Shown here in pieces: positions 35,832-43,914 of a DNA stretch of 64,000 bases (its first letter is position 1; each line of letters begins with the position of its first letter). The position numbers and the translations under genes are program-made. The stretch is from positions 620,001 through 684,000 of the forward strand of contig JACRHT010000012.1 in assembly GCA_016217545.1 (NCBI GenBank). Direction: 5' to 3'. This stretch comes from Opitutia bacterium. Its GTDB lineage: Bacteria > Verrucomicrobiota > Verrucomicrobiia > Opitutales > Opitutaceae. Under the pieces are notes generated by a model that worked only from the letters and a program-made list of their open reading frames with translations, had not been told where the DNA came from and did not search any database.

Positions 35832-36191
35832 TCAGATCCGGGCGCGGCCGTCGCGGGTGAGTTCGCCGCGGGTGTTGCCGGTGTTGACGGTGCCGGCGGG
35901 CTCAAAGAGCAGAATGCTGCACTCCTGGGGGGCGACGGGCCGGTGCTCGACGCCGCGGGGCACGACGACCATGTCGCCCTCGCGCAGCTCGACGGTGCGC
36001 TCGCGGTATTCCATGCGGAATGAGCCGCGCAGGACGAGGAACAGCTCGTCCTCGTGGTCGTGGTGGTGCCAGACGAACTCGCCTTGGATCTTCACGAGTT
36101 TCACGTGCTGGCCGTTGAGTTCGGCGACGATCTGGGGATCCCAGTGGCGCGAGAAGAGGCTGAGTTTTTCGGCGAGGTTGATGCGGTCCAT
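35832..36191 (-). CDS. Cupin-domain protein
   Basis: 119 residues from the ATG at 36191. One cupin barrel: motif 1 [21 protein letters not shown] has His-x-His with Glu, and motif 2 [19 protein letters not shown] has the distal His. This is the mannose-6-phosphate-isomerase-like small cupin type ([20 protein letters not shown] start). It lies between the GNAT and nitrilase genes in one operon and may act on the same metabolite. Confidence 0.88.
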   Translation of the reverse strand: MDRINLAEKLSLFSRHWDPQIVAELNGQHVKLVKIQGEFVWHHHDHEDELFLVLRGSFRMEYRERTVELREGDMVVVPRGVEHRPVAPQECSILLFEPAGTVNTGNTRGELTRDGRARI

Positions 36192-36214
36192 GTTGGAGGG
36201 AGGGGAAAATCGAC

Positions 36215-36745
36215 TCAGAGGTCGCGGTTGTAGGACAAATCGCAGCGGCAGGAGTGCACGCCGCTGCACTGGCGCTGGAAGCCGTGGCGTTCGTAGAGCG
36301 CGATGGCGTCTTTGAGCACGGTCGCGGTCTCGAGGGTCATGCTTCGGAAGCCGAGTTCGCGGGCGCGGGTGAGCGCCCAGTCGAGGAGTCGGCGGCCTTG
36401 GCCGTGGCCGCGCCAGGCCGGGACGAGATACATTTTGCGGAGTTCGACGACGCCGGGCTCGACGGGAAAAAGCCCGCACGTTCCGACGATCGTCCCGGTT
36501 TCGTCGACCAGCACCGCGAAATCGCCGCCGCGAGCCGCGTAGTGCGCCACGACGTCGGCGAGGTCGGCATCGGTGGCGGCGGGATCGGGCTGGAGGCCGA
36601 ATTCGGCGAGCACGCCGTTGACGAGTGCGCGACACGCGGCCGAATCCTCGGTGCGGGCGGGGCGGAGTTGGGCGGCGGGACGCACGATCGAAGCATCGGA
36701 GCGGACGGACGCGATGCCAACGGTGTTTCCGTCGCGGAGCGACAC
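36215..36745 (-). CDS. GNAT-family N-acetyltransferase
   Basis: 176 residues. [20 protein letters not shown] at the N-terminus, the acetyl-CoA-binding motif [24 protein letters not shown] (read in two parts) with R/Q-x-x-G-x-G/R, and motif [15 protein letters not shown]. It transfers an acetyl group from acetyl-CoA to an amine; the substrate is unknown. First gene of the GNAT-cupin-nitrilase operon, divergent from the Sel1-repeat gene. Confidence 0.9.
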   Translation of the reverse strand: MSLRDGNTVGIASVRSDASIVRPAAQLRPARTEDSAACRALVNGVLAEFGLQPDPAATDADLADVVAHYAARGGDFAVLVDETGTIVGTCGLFPVEPGVVELRKMYLVPAWRGHGQGRRLLDWALTRARELGFRSMTLETATVLKDAIALYERHGFQRQCSGVHSCRCDLSYNRDL

Positions 36746-36873
36746 AGCACGGAAGTTTTTATTGCCGCCGGCAGCTCGGCTGATGATCGCGGGAAAAATG
36801 GGTTTCGGCTCGCGGCAGCGCGCGGAGGAGGACTTTTTGGGAGTCCTGCGGGCGGGCCACTCGCGGATTCATC

Positions 36874-38196
36874 ATGATGAAACGACTGCGATTGCTGGTA
36901 GGAGGAATGGTTTTCCTGGCTGGGGTGCTCAGCCGGGCCGAAACGGCGCCCGAATGGCCCGACGCGCCCGCGGTGATCCTGCGGGAGGATATCTTCGGCA
37001 TCCGTTTCCGGCTTGCGCGAGAGGACAAAGGAGCAAAGGGCGCCGAGCGGTTTTTGCGCGAGGCGATGGCGCGCGGGATGACCTCGGAAGTGAAGGCCTA
37101 TGTGGCGTGGGTGAGCCTGTGGTCGGAAGCGTGGGGCTTGCCGCCGATCCTCGAGCCCCCGGCCTGCGAGGCGCTGTTGCGTTCCGCCGTGGAGGAGGGC
37201 AGCGGCCTCGCTGCGGATGTGCTGGGCCGCGCGATGATTTACGGGCAGGGCGGCATCTCGCGCGACGTGCCCCAAGGGATGAAATTGCTGGATCTGGCGG
37301 TGCAGCGGGGCTGCGCCCGCGCGCTGGCGCGGCGGGGTTTGTTTCGCATCACCGGATTCGGCGGGCCGCCGGACGTGTTGCGCGGCGCGCTGGAAGTGCG
37401 CGAGGCCGCGGCCAAGGGTTCGGCGATCGGGTTGATCGATTTGGCGGCGGGATTCGAATCGGGCCAAATCGGCGGCGCCCCCAATCTCACGCTGGCGCTG
37501 GAGCACTACTACCTCCTCGCACTCGAAAACGAGAACACCGGCTGGAAGAAGCTGGAGGAATTCGAACAGAAGGGCGTGCCCGGCGCGCGCTTCATGCGGG
37601 CGCTGGCTTACGTGCGCTTCGCGAACGAAGGCGGCTTCATCGCGCCGTCGGTGGTGAGCCGAAAGCTGGCGGTGTTGGAAGAGGAGCAAAGCGACTCGCG
37701 CGCCTGGGTGGAACTGGGTGTGGCGCGTCTGTTCGGCGTCGACTGGATCAAGCGCAACCCGGCGTTGGCGAAGAACTATTTCACGCGCGCGGAACTCGCG
37801 GGGAACCCCGAGGCGAAGTTCTTCCTCGCTTACATGCGCCTGCGGGGCCTCGCCGGCCCGCAAGAAACCGAGGCGGCGCTCGCCGAGATGACCGCACTGG
37901 CGGACGCGGGCGACGCGCGCGCGTGCGCACGGCTGGGCTATTACTACTATTGGGGCGCGTCGGAGGCCGGCAAATTGAAGAAGGATCCGGCCAAGGCGCT
38001 CCACTACAGCCGGCGGGGAGCGGAGCTGGGCTCGAAGAACGCGGCGCTCAACCTCGCGCACCACTACAAGCACGGCATCGGCACCGCCGAAAACCCGGTG
38101 TTGGCGGCCAAACTCTACTGGATCGCGAAGGAATACGGCGTCTACGGGGCGAAGGAAGACCTGGTGCGGCAACTCGCGTTCGCCCGCGTGCGCTGA
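36874..38196 (+). CDS. Secreted Sel1-repeat (TPR-like) protein
   Basis: 440 residues. Signal peptide RLLVGGMVFLAGVLSRAET, then Sel1-like repeats with A-x-x-x-L-G-x-x-Y pattern, for example AADVLGRAMIYGQGGISRDV, GDARACARLGYYYYWGAS and KDPAKALHYSRRGAELGS. Sel1 arrays mediate protein-protein contacts, often at the envelope. No enzymatic domain is present. It is divergent from the GNAT operon and its partner is unknown. Confidence 0.85.
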   Translation: MMKRLRLLVGGMVFLAGVLSRAETAPEWPDAPAVILREDIFGIRFRLAREDKGAKGAERFLREAMARGMTSEVKAYVAWVSLWSEAWGLPPILEPPACEALLRSAVEEGSGLAADVLGRAMIYGQGGISRDVPQGMKLLDLAVQRGCARALARRGLFRITGFGGPPDVLRGALEVREAAAKGSAIGLIDLAAGFESGQIGGAPNLTLALEHYYLLALENENTGWKKLEEFEQKGVPGARFMRALAYVRFANEGGFIAPSVVSRKLAVLEEEQSDSRAWVELGVARLFGVDWIKRNPALAKNYFTRAELAGNPEAKFFLAYMRLRGLAGPQETEAALAEMTALADAGDARACARLGYYYYWGASEAGKLKKDPAKALHYSRRGAELGSKNAALNLAHHYKHGIGTAENPVLAAKLYWIAKEYGVYGAKEDLVRQLAFARVR

Positions 38197-38265
38197 CGCC
38201 ATCCCTGCCGCCAGCGGGGCCCGGTTCGAAGACCGCGCCCCGCCGAGACGTGGGAGAAAGGAACG

Positions 38266-38718
38266 TTACCGCCCCAGGAGGGCGTCGATCGACCACTTGC
38301 CGCCGCCGAGCACGAGCAGCGCGAGCACCATGCCGAGCGCGAGGAGGTGAAATTCGATGCCTTCGCCCTTTTGGTTGCCGAACCAGTTCATGAAAAAGCC
38401 GTTTGAACGGTGCTGGAGCGCCGCCACCACCATGACGCCGCCGACGCCCAACGCGGCGACGCGGGTGCCTACGCCGGCGAGGAGCATCACGCCGCCGACC
38501 GACTCGGCGAGGATCGCGAGCAGCGCGAAGATCCACGGCGCGCCGACGGTGTTCGTCAGGTAGCCCATGGTGCCTTGGAAGCCATAGCCGCCGAACCAGC
38601 CGAGTGTTTTCTGCAGGCCGTGCGGCAGAATCATGATCCCGAGCGAAAGCCGCAGGAACAGCGGCGCGAAGGAGGCGCTGGTGGCGACGAGGGAAGCGAA
38701 GAGGGAATTTAGTTGCAT
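38266..38718 (-). CDS. DoxX-family membrane protein
   Basis: 150 residues from the ATG at 38718; a TTG two codons upstream overlaps the same operator. Four membrane helices typical of DoxX: FLRLSLGIMILPHGLQKTLG, IFALLAILAESVGGVMLLAG, VAALGVGGVMVVAALQH and HLLALGMVLALLVLGGG. Signature Gly-x-x-x-x-(H/K)G region near HGLQKTLGWFGGYGF is present. DoxX proteins are linked to quinone/thiosulfate redox and oxidative stress; the role here is not defined. Divergent from a marR gene with shared palindromic operators, so probably MarR-repressed. Confidence 0.9.
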   Translation of the reverse strand: MQLNSLFASLVATSASFAPLFLRLSLGIMILPHGLQKTLGWFGGYGFQGTMGYLTNTVGAPWIFALLAILAESVGGVMLLAGVGTRVAALGVGGVMVVAALQHRSNGFFMNWFGNQKGEGIEFHLLALGMVLALLVLGGGKWSIDALLGR

Positions 38719-38726
38719 ATGCAATC
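38711..38726. promoter_or_regulatory. MarR operator 1, overlapping the doxX start
   Basis: Perfect palindrome TTGCATATGCAA (38713-38724) covers the first codons of the DoxX gene. It shares its half-site with operator 2; the centres are 30 bp apart, close to three helical turns. Confidence 0.7.
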
Positions 38727-38740
38727 ATTGGACGGGGAAC

Positions 38741-38756
38741 AGTTGCCTATGCAACT
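38741..38756. promoter_or_regulatory. MarR operator 2 in the doxX-marR divergent region
   Basis: AGTTGCCTATGCAACT: 6-bp half-sites AGTTGC/GCAACT around CTAT, 22 bp upstream of the marR ATG and in phase with operator 1. Confidence 0.7.
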
Positions 38757-38777
38757 AAAAAGTGTAGGGTATCGGCC

Positions 38778-39275
38778 ATGAAGCAGCCTCACCTGCCCGA
38801 AACGCACCTCGAAGCCTGGCGGCGTTACTACGTTTCCTTCTGGCGAATCTTCGCGGCGATCGAAGCGGATCTGCAGGCGGCGGGGCTGCCGTCGCTGAGC
38901 TGGTATGATGCGCTCTACGAGCTCTACCTCGCGCCCGACCGGCACCTGCGCATGAGCGAACTGGCGCGGAGCGCGTTGCTCAGCCGCAGCGGATTGACGC
39001 GGCTCGTGGACAAGCTCGAGAAGGAGAAGCTCATCCTCCGCAAATCCTGCCCGAGCGACGGGCGGGTGCAGCATGCGCAATTGACGGACAAGGGCGTCGA
39101 AGTGCTGCGCAAGATCTGGCCCGTTTACCGCGCGGGCATCGCGAAGTATTTCGCTGCGCACCTGAGCGAAGCCGAGGCGCAGGAATTCGCGCGCATGATG
39201 AGCAAAGTCGTCACCGCGATGCAGGCGACCAGCGGTCCCGTGGCCTGCGAGAAGAACAAGAAGCTGCCGGAGTGA
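38778..39275 (+). CDS. MarR-family transcriptional regulator
   Basis: 165 residues. Winged helix: LSWYDALYELYLAPDRHLRM, SELARSALLSRSGLTRLVDK with the recognition helix, then LILRKSCPSDGRVQHAQLTD (the Asp-x-Arg wing) and a C-terminal dimerisation helix. It most likely binds the two TTGC-type palindromes in its own 5' region and controls itself and the divergent DoxX gene in response to a small ligand or redox signal. Confidence 0.93.
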   Translation: MKQPHLPETHLEAWRRYYVSFWRIFAAIEADLQAAGLPSLSWYDALYELYLAPDRHLRMSELARSALLSRSGLTRLVDKLEKEKLILRKSCPSDGRVQHAQLTDKGVEVLRKIWPVYRAGIAKYFAAHLSEAEAQEFARMMSKVVTAMQATSGPVACEKNKKLPE

Positions 39276-39354
39276 GCACCACTGCGGCTGCGACCAGCGG
39301 GACGCGTCGGAGCGCATGGAGTCGGCGAGCGGAGGTCGTGCCGCCGGGGCGGGT

Positions 39355-39465
39355 GTTTGAGGTCACCGATAGCACGGATGAAGGACACGGATAAAATGCA
39401 TGGACCGACTTAGTGTGCCCGTCCGCGTGATCCGTTTCCATCGGTGCAATCCGTGGCGAAATGAA
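39355..39465. repeat. Intergenic inverted-repeat element
   Basis: Left arm GTCACCGATAGCACGGATGA with ACACGGATAAAA (about 39361-39395) and right arm TGATCCGTTTCCATCGGTGC with AATCCGTGG (about 39428-39457) are imperfect complements about 33 bases apart. It resembles the 'CACGGAT/ATCCGTG' class of dispersed palindromes seen in many environmental genomes. The rest of the 39276-39564 gap holds no supportable gene. Confidence 0.45.
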
Positions 39466-39564
39466 ACCGCATCGCGCGGCACATGCACCACTCGCCACCT
39501 CGCACCCTCGACCGGAGTCGAGTGACTCACGTCGGCGGTGACTCGAGGGAAACTGACCCGCCTC

Positions 39565-40044
39565 TCACTTCGCCGGCGCGCTCAAGGCCGCGCCGACCGT
39601 GCGGCGCGCGTTCGTCGCCCAGTCGGCGAGCGTCTTGATCTCCGCGTCAGTCAGCTTGGCGTCGCGGTGCACCCACGTGTAGGAGCCCAGCGGCATCTCG
39701 CCCCCGCGCACCTCCTCGGCGGTCTCCTCGAGTTTGCGCGTGGCGCGCTTGAGTGTGTAGGTGGTGAACTCGGAGAAATTCAGGTGGCGCTTGCCGTCGC
39801 GCACGTGCTTTTCGAGCCACCAGCCTACGGGCTGGATGTTGGCATACCACGGGTAGTTCGTGGCGTTCGAGTGGCAGTCGTAGCAGGCGCGCTGGAGGAT
39901 CGATTCCACTTCCGCCGGGACGGGCGCGAGTTTGCCGATGTGGTTGGGGCCGGCGACCGTGCCGTGGTTGCCCATCGGGCGGACGGCCTGCGCGACGACC
40001 AGCACCGCGCCGAGGCCCAGGAGGATTTTGGCGGAAGTCTTCAC
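39565..40044 (-). CDS. Heme-binding-domain cytochrome-like protein
   Basis: 159 residues from a GTG at 40044, chosen because a signal peptide (KTSAKILLGLGAVLVVAQAV) begins exactly there. A c-type heme site CYDCH lies in LQRACYDCHSNATNYPWYAN, followed by IQPVGWWLEKHVRDGKRHLN, NFSEF and a distal GGEMPLGSYTWVHRDAKLT with a possible axial Met. This matches the heme_bd domain found in Bacteroidota and Verrucomicrobiota, a periplasmic mono-heme protein of uncertain electron-transfer role. Divergent from the acetylesterase gene. Confidence 0.88.
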   Translation of the reverse strand: MKTSAKILLGLGAVLVVAQAVRPMGNHGTVAGPNHIGKLAPVPAEVESILQRACYDCHSNATNYPWYANIQPVGWWLEKHVRDGKRHLNFSEFTTYTLKRATRKLEETAEEVRGGEMPLGSYTWVHRDAKLTDAEIKTLADWATNARRTVGAALSAPAK

Positions 40045-40126
40045 GGTCGGGAAATTTCCACGGCGGCGCGCCGCGGGCAAGACTTCTGCGCTCGCGCGCC
40101 GGGCCGTGGGCGGCTTCACTACGGCC

Positions 40127-40918
40127 ATGAATGTTCGGGCGAGAATCGTGATCGGTTTTCTCGGCGTGCTCACGGCGGCGGCGCCGTTGTCCGCCACCCA
40201 GCTCCATCTCGCGGGCGACTCGACGATGGCGACCAAAGAGCGCAAGACGCCCAATCCGGAATATGGCTGGGGCGAGGCGCTGCCGCGCTACTTCAGCGAA
40301 CGGCTCACGGTCGTGAACTACGCGTTGAACGGCCGCAGCTCGAAGTCGTTCATCGCGGAAGGCGTGTGGCGAAAGCTCGTCGATGCGCTGCAGCCGGGCG
40401 ATTGGGTGATCGTCCAGTTCGGCCACAACGACCAGAAACCCGACGCCGCGCGCCACACCGAGCCGCGCGGGGAGTTCGCCGGCAATCTCCGGCGCATGAT
40501 CGCCGACGTGCGCGCGAAAAACGCCACGCCGGTGCTCGCCACCTCGGTCGCGCGCCGCAAATGGGCAGCCGACGGCGCGCATCTCGTCGATACGCACGGC
40601 GACTACATCGTGGCGGTCCGCGAGGTCGGCGCGGCGGAAAAGGTGCCGGTGCTCGAACTCAACGCGCTCACCACCGCGCTGGAGCAAGCGCACGGCGTCG
40701 AAGGCTCGAAGCGACTGCACCTCTGGATTGCGCCCGGCGTCTACGCGCGCAACGCGAAGAAGGGCTGGCAGGACGACACGCATTACTCCGCCTACGGCGC
40801 GGATCGCGTGGCGGCGCTGGCGGTGCAGGAAATCATCCGCCTCGGCTTGCCGCTCGGGGAATTTCTCGCCGGCGATCCGCCGGCCGGCGCGCAGCCGGAC
40901 GGGAAGGCCGAACGCTAG
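40127..40918 (+). CDS. Rhamnogalacturonan acetylesterase-like SGNH hydrolase (CE12-type)
   Basis: 263 residues from the ATG at 40127. Signal peptide RIVIGFLGVLTAAAPLSA, then block I LHLAGDSTMATKE with nucleophile Ser32, block II region VVNYALNGRSSKSFI, block III VIVQFGHNDQKPD and block V DDTHYSAYGADRVAAL with the Asp-x-x-His dyad. It removes acetyl groups from pectic rhamnogalacturonan in the periplasm or outside, which fits a plant-polysaccharide-degrading lifestyle. No other pectinase gene is adjacent in the window. Confidence 0.9.
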   Translation: MNVRARIVIGFLGVLTAAAPLSATQLHLAGDSTMATKERKTPNPEYGWGEALPRYFSERLTVVNYALNGRSSKSFIAEGVWRKLVDALQPGDWVIVQFGHNDQKPDAARHTEPRGEFAGNLRRMIADVRAKNATPVLATSVARRKWAADGAHLVDTHGDYIVAVREVGAAEKVPVLELNALTTALEQAHGVEGSKRLHLWIAPGVYARNAKKGWQDDTHYSAYGADRVAALAVQEIIRLGLPLGEFLAGDPPAGAQPDGKAER

Positions 40919-41276
40919 CCCGCATCCCTCACACCGCGCAGTCGCTTCGGAGAATTTTCGCGGAAAAACTGTCTTGAGGTAGGGCGCGACCGCTGGGCGC
41001 GCCGAGTGGGTGGCATCACGTTCTCGGCGGGCCCAGCGGTCCCGCCCTACCCATGCCCTGCTGCGTCAGTCCGTCTTGGTGTGATTTATTCGTGGTAGAG
41101 GCGACCGGAAATCCCCGCGAGACGGAGGCGGGAGGCGGCGCCTTGGTCGCGCCCCGCAGCGCCGCGGGCGCGTGCTACGGTGGAGAGCGCGTGCAAGCAC
41201 GCGGCCTATGGTGGGGCCCGGCTCCCAATGGCCTCTAGCATTGCCAGCCGCCACGGCGCGTCGCACGCTCCGGCGC
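40919..41276. repeat. Intergenic region with paired inverted REP palindromes (BIME-like)
   Basis: A GTAG-headed palindrome at 40979-41006 (GGCGCG-ACCGCTGGG-CGCGCC) faces an inverted copy at 41023-41050 (GGCGGG ... CCCGCC, ending CTAC). Together they form a long cruciform of two arms about 28 bp each. The remaining about 200 bp up to the WYL-like gene contains only GC-rich sequence and a further weak palindrome ending GTGCTAC near 41177; no gene is supported there. Confidence 0.65.
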
Positions 41277-41693
41277 GTGACTCGCCGTGCGTTCATCCTG
41301 GCTGTTTTCCTCGCGGGTTTTTGTCAGCTGACCGGCACGGCCCACGCCGCGACGGCGAACGAAGTGGTGCGCGACGCGATCCAGCGGCAGCGGGTGCTCC
41401 GGGTGCGTTACGCGGGGCACATGCGGATGATCGAGCCGCACGCCATCGGCATCACCACCGGCGGGCATCGCGCCGTGCTGGCCTGGCAGATCGAGGGCGG
41501 CAGCCGCTCCGATCCGCCGAGTGGCTGGCGAACCTTTTTGTTGGAAGACATCAGCGAAGCCGCGCTCACCGTGCGCGGATTCACGCGGCGCCCGAATTAC
41601 AGCGGCGAGAAAGCCGGGCTGCACTCGATCGAAGTCGAGGTCACGCCGTCCGAGAACGCCGCCACCAATCCGACTGCAACAAGCCGCGACTGA
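41277..41693 (+). CDS. Exported WYL-like domain protein
   Basis: 138 residues from a GTG at 41277, where a signal peptide begins (TRRAFILAVFLAGFCQLTGT, cleavage near AHAATA). The mature part reads like a single WYL domain: VVRDAIQRQRVLRVRYAGHM, MIEPHAIGITTGGHRAVLAW and TFLLEDISEAALTVRGFTRR. WYL domains are normally cytoplasmic ligand sensors in transcription factors or CRISPR regulators, so an exported copy is unusual. Its 3' end overlaps the methyltransferase gene on the other strand by 53 bp. Confidence 0.65.
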   Translation: MTRRAFILAVFLAGFCQLTGTAHAATANEVVRDAIQRQRVLRVRYAGHMRMIEPHAIGITTGGHRAVLAWQIEGGSRSDPPSGWRTFLLEDISEAALTVRGFTRRPNYSGEKAGLHSIEVEVTPSENAATNPTATSRD

Positions 41694-42288
41694 AGGTTCG
41701 CCGGCCGGCCAGCGCGAAACCTCGCGCGGCGAGCAACTCGTCCGGCGGAGTGAGGCGGCGCGCCGGCAGCCGCGTCGCGAGGCGGAAGAACGCATACATC
41801 AGCGCGTGCACGGCGCGCGCCCGTTGGCGTGTCCATCCGCGGGGTGGCACGGCGAAATCGGTCACCAGCCACACGGCGTCCGGCGTCGCCGCATCGGCCA
41901 GTGACGCGACTACGGCGGCGAGCTCGCGCGGCGCGAAGCAATCGAGAAAGAAGTGCGTGGCGAGCGCGTCGAACTTTCCCGCGTCGGCGCGCCACTCGGG
42001 CAGACGCGCGTGGACGAACTGCACGCGCGTCACGTCGAGCCGCGCTTGGCGGGCGCGCTTTTCCGCTTCGCGCAACATGCCGGCGCTGGCGTCGACGCAG
42101 GTCACGTGCAGCCGGCAGTGCTGCGGGAGCAATTCGTGGAGAAACCGCCCGTGTCCGACGCCGGCGATCAGCAGGTGCTCGCGATCGGCCAGTTGGTCGA
42201 CCCACGCCGTCCGCGCGCGTTGCAGCAGGCGCCCGGCGAGCACGCGCTCCATCCAGCCGTAATGCGGAGCGAGGAGATCGAAGCTCAC
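41641..42288 (-). CDS. Class I SAM-dependent methyltransferase
   Basis: 215 residues from a GTG at 42288 (start SFDLLAPHYGWMERVLAGRL). Glycine-rich SAM loop LLIAGVGHGRFLHELL (about 40-54), acidic ribose position VTCVDASAGML, and motif IV-like ATHFFLDCFAPREL. Terminal GLLQSDWWRR is typical of a family of small-molecule methyltransferases. Start overlaps the upstream membrane-protein gene's stop (GTGA), so the two are translationally coupled. Substrate unknown. Confidence 0.82.
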   Translation of the reverse strand: MSFDLLAPHYGWMERVLAGRLLQRARTAWVDQLADREHLLIAGVGHGRFLHELLPQHCRLHVTCVDASAGMLREAEKRARQARLDVTRVQFVHARLPEWRADAGKFDALATHFFLDCFAPRELAAVVASLADAATPDAVWLVTDFAVPPRGWTRQRARAVHALMYAFFRLATRLPARRLTPPDELLAARGFALAGRRTFSRGLLQSDWWRRSRTA

Positions 42289-42644
42289 GCGAGGCTCCAC
42301 CACGCGCCGGCGCCGAGCGCGCCGACGGCGTAGGCGACGACATCGCGCCAGTCGCCGGTCGCGTGCGGGAAGACGTGCGGCGCGACCACCTCGGCGGCGA
42401 GAGACCAGGCGGCGAGATGGAATGCGATCTCGGGCCAAAGCGGGCGGCGGTCATGTTCGCGCAGGCCGAGGCGGCGCTGGACCCAGAGTGCAACCGGCAG
42501 CGCAGCCGGAATCAGGAGCAGGTCCGTGAACTGGTCGTGCCAGAAGCCGTGTGCGACGTGTGCGCGCAGCCACCAGCGTCCGAATGCGTAGGCCGCCACC
42601 GCGCCGACGCAGAGCGGATCGAGCGCGTAGCGGAAGCGTTTCAC
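42285..42644 (-). CDS. Small membrane protein coupled to a methyltransferase
   Basis: 119 residues from a GTG at 42644. Three hydrophobic segments (about 8-24, 38-55, 73-90) and a final AVGALGAGAWWSLA. It resembles small VanZ-like or DUF membrane proteins but no motif is diagnostic. It is flanked by GTGA overlaps on both sides: with the 29-codon ORF upstream and the methyltransferase downstream, forming a three-gene coupled operon. Confidence 0.6.
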   Translation of the reverse strand: MKRFRYALDPLCVGAVAAYAFGRWWLRAHVAHGFWHDQFTDLLLIPAALPVALWVQRRLGLREHDRRPLWPEIAFHLAAWSLAAEVVAPHVFPHATGDWRDVVAYAVGALGAGAWWSLA

Positions 42645-42730
42645 AACAGGCCGGCGATCAGCAGACCCGAGCCGACGGCGAGAGCGACGCGGACGAAGAA
42701 GTTCGCGCGGGGAGAGAGCGTGGAGAACAT
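42641..42730 (-). CDS. 29-residue single-helix mini-protein
   Basis: ATG at 42730 to TGA at 42641. Basic N-terminus FSTLSPRANFFVR, then a hydrophobic helix VALAVGSGLLIAGLL to the end. Its stop overlaps the next start (GTGA). The overlap arrangement and membrane-like composition favour a real gene, but the small size keeps confidence low. Confidence 0.4.
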   Translation of the reverse strand: MFSTLSPRANFFVRVALAVGSGLLIAGLL

Positions 42731-43055
42731 GCCGTCACGAAAAAGCGATTCGCGCACGGGGCAAACCGCGAAACCACGTGGCGCGCGTCACCATCGCGGC
42801 TCATGGCGATCAGAAGCGGGTGCGCGAAGGCGGAAAAATGGGTGCGGAGGAACGTGAAGGCGAGCGAGAGGTGGTTGCCGGCGTCCCGACGGCGACGGGG
42901 CGTGCCGCGGGCGTGGCGCCGCCGGGACGTCGGCGCCCACCTCGGCAAGAACGGTTTCGAAAATACCGTGGCCAGAGGCGGCGGACGCGGGCGGGATTTT
43001 TTCACGGCCCGTCAGGCGGACCGGGGACGGCCGGTGGGAAGCCGGCGCTATGCGC
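42731..43055. other. GC-rich region without a supported gene
   Basis: 325 bp. Open frames here are Arg/Gly/Pro-rich and look non-coding. A degenerate REP-like palindrome (GCCGGTGGGAAGCCGGCGCTA, about 43031-43051) lies beside the methyltransferase 3' end. Nothing else is seen. Confidence 0.4.
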
Positions 43056-43694
43056 TCACGCGACGGCCGGGCGGCAGAGCAGGTAGAGCCACATCGGCGT
43101 GCCGTCGGGATTTTTCTGCACGGCGCCGGAGATCGTCTCGAGGCCGGCGTCGGCGACTTGCGCGCGCCACCAGTCGACGGGTTGGACCGTGAGGTGAAGC
43201 GGCGCGCCGAGGACTTTGGGGCCGAAGGCGTCGGGAAAAAGCGCGATGCCGAGAAACACGCAGCGCGTCGCGGCGGCGCGCAGGTTGCGCAACACGGCGG
43301 GCACGTGCTCGGTGGGGATGTGCTCCATGACGTCGGTGCAGACCACGGCGTCGTTCGGCGCGGGGAGCGCGCCTTCGTCCCACATGCAGCCGAGCGTGAG
43401 GAAGCCGGGCGTCATCTTGTCGGCGAACCACGGGTCGAGGCAGTTGGCGGCGATGTCGAAGCCGCGGATGGAGAAGTCCGCCTGGTTGTGCTCCATGATG
43501 CGGCGCATGAATTTCCCGGAGCCGCAGCCGGCGTCGAGGATCGTGCGCACGCCGAGGTCGCGGAAGCGCGCGGCGAGATCGAGGCGCTCGAGGGCGTGGA
43601 GGCCGGGCGAGAATTTGCGGTAATCCTCGTGCTCCCACATTTGCTCGTATTTGGCGCGTTCGTGGTCGGCGGAGGGTTCGAGAGTGGCGGTCAT
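43056..43694 (-). CDS. Class I SAM-dependent methyltransferase
   Basis: 212 residues from the ATG at 43694. SAM loop TILDAGCGSGKFMRRI (about 51-66), FDIAANCLDPWF, and VVCTDVMEHIPTEHVPAVLR (motif IV with a Met-Glu-His-Ile block common in sugar or lipid methyltransferases). N-terminal YEQMWEHEDYRKFSPG is typical of enzymes acting near surface polysaccharide genes, but no such genes are adjacent. Divergent from the EamA transporter. Confidence 0.88.
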   Translation of the reverse strand: MTATLEPSADHERAKYEQMWEHEDYRKFSPGLHALERLDLAARFRDLGVRTILDAGCGSGKFMRRIMEHNQADFSIRGFDIAANCLDPWFADKMTPGFLTLGCMWDEGALPAPNDAVVCTDVMEHIPTEHVPAVLRNLRAAATRCVFLGIALFPDAFGPKVLGAPLHLTVQPVDWWRAQVADAGLETISGAVQKNPDGTPMWLYLLCRPAVA

Positions 43695-43914
43695 GGCGGT
43701 GAAGGCGGGCGCGATCGCAAACGATCCCCGCCCGGCCGCGGGAGGCCGGGAGGTGTTCGCCCAATCGGCACCATCGGCACGAACCGGGCGGACTTGCGTG
43801 CGAATTGTGGGACCGTCCGTCCGCGCTGTATGGGGAATTCGCCCTTGGCGCTGTGTCCGGGGAGCCAATTGACCGCTTGCCCGGGGCGGAGTGGAGGATT
43901 GTTTCGCTGCGCGC

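Noticed and set aside
42778-43086. Open reading frames in the gap before the methyltransferase
   Set aside because: Translations on both strands are Arg/Gly/Pro-rich low-complexity sequence with no start signal, typical of GC-rich non-coding DNA.
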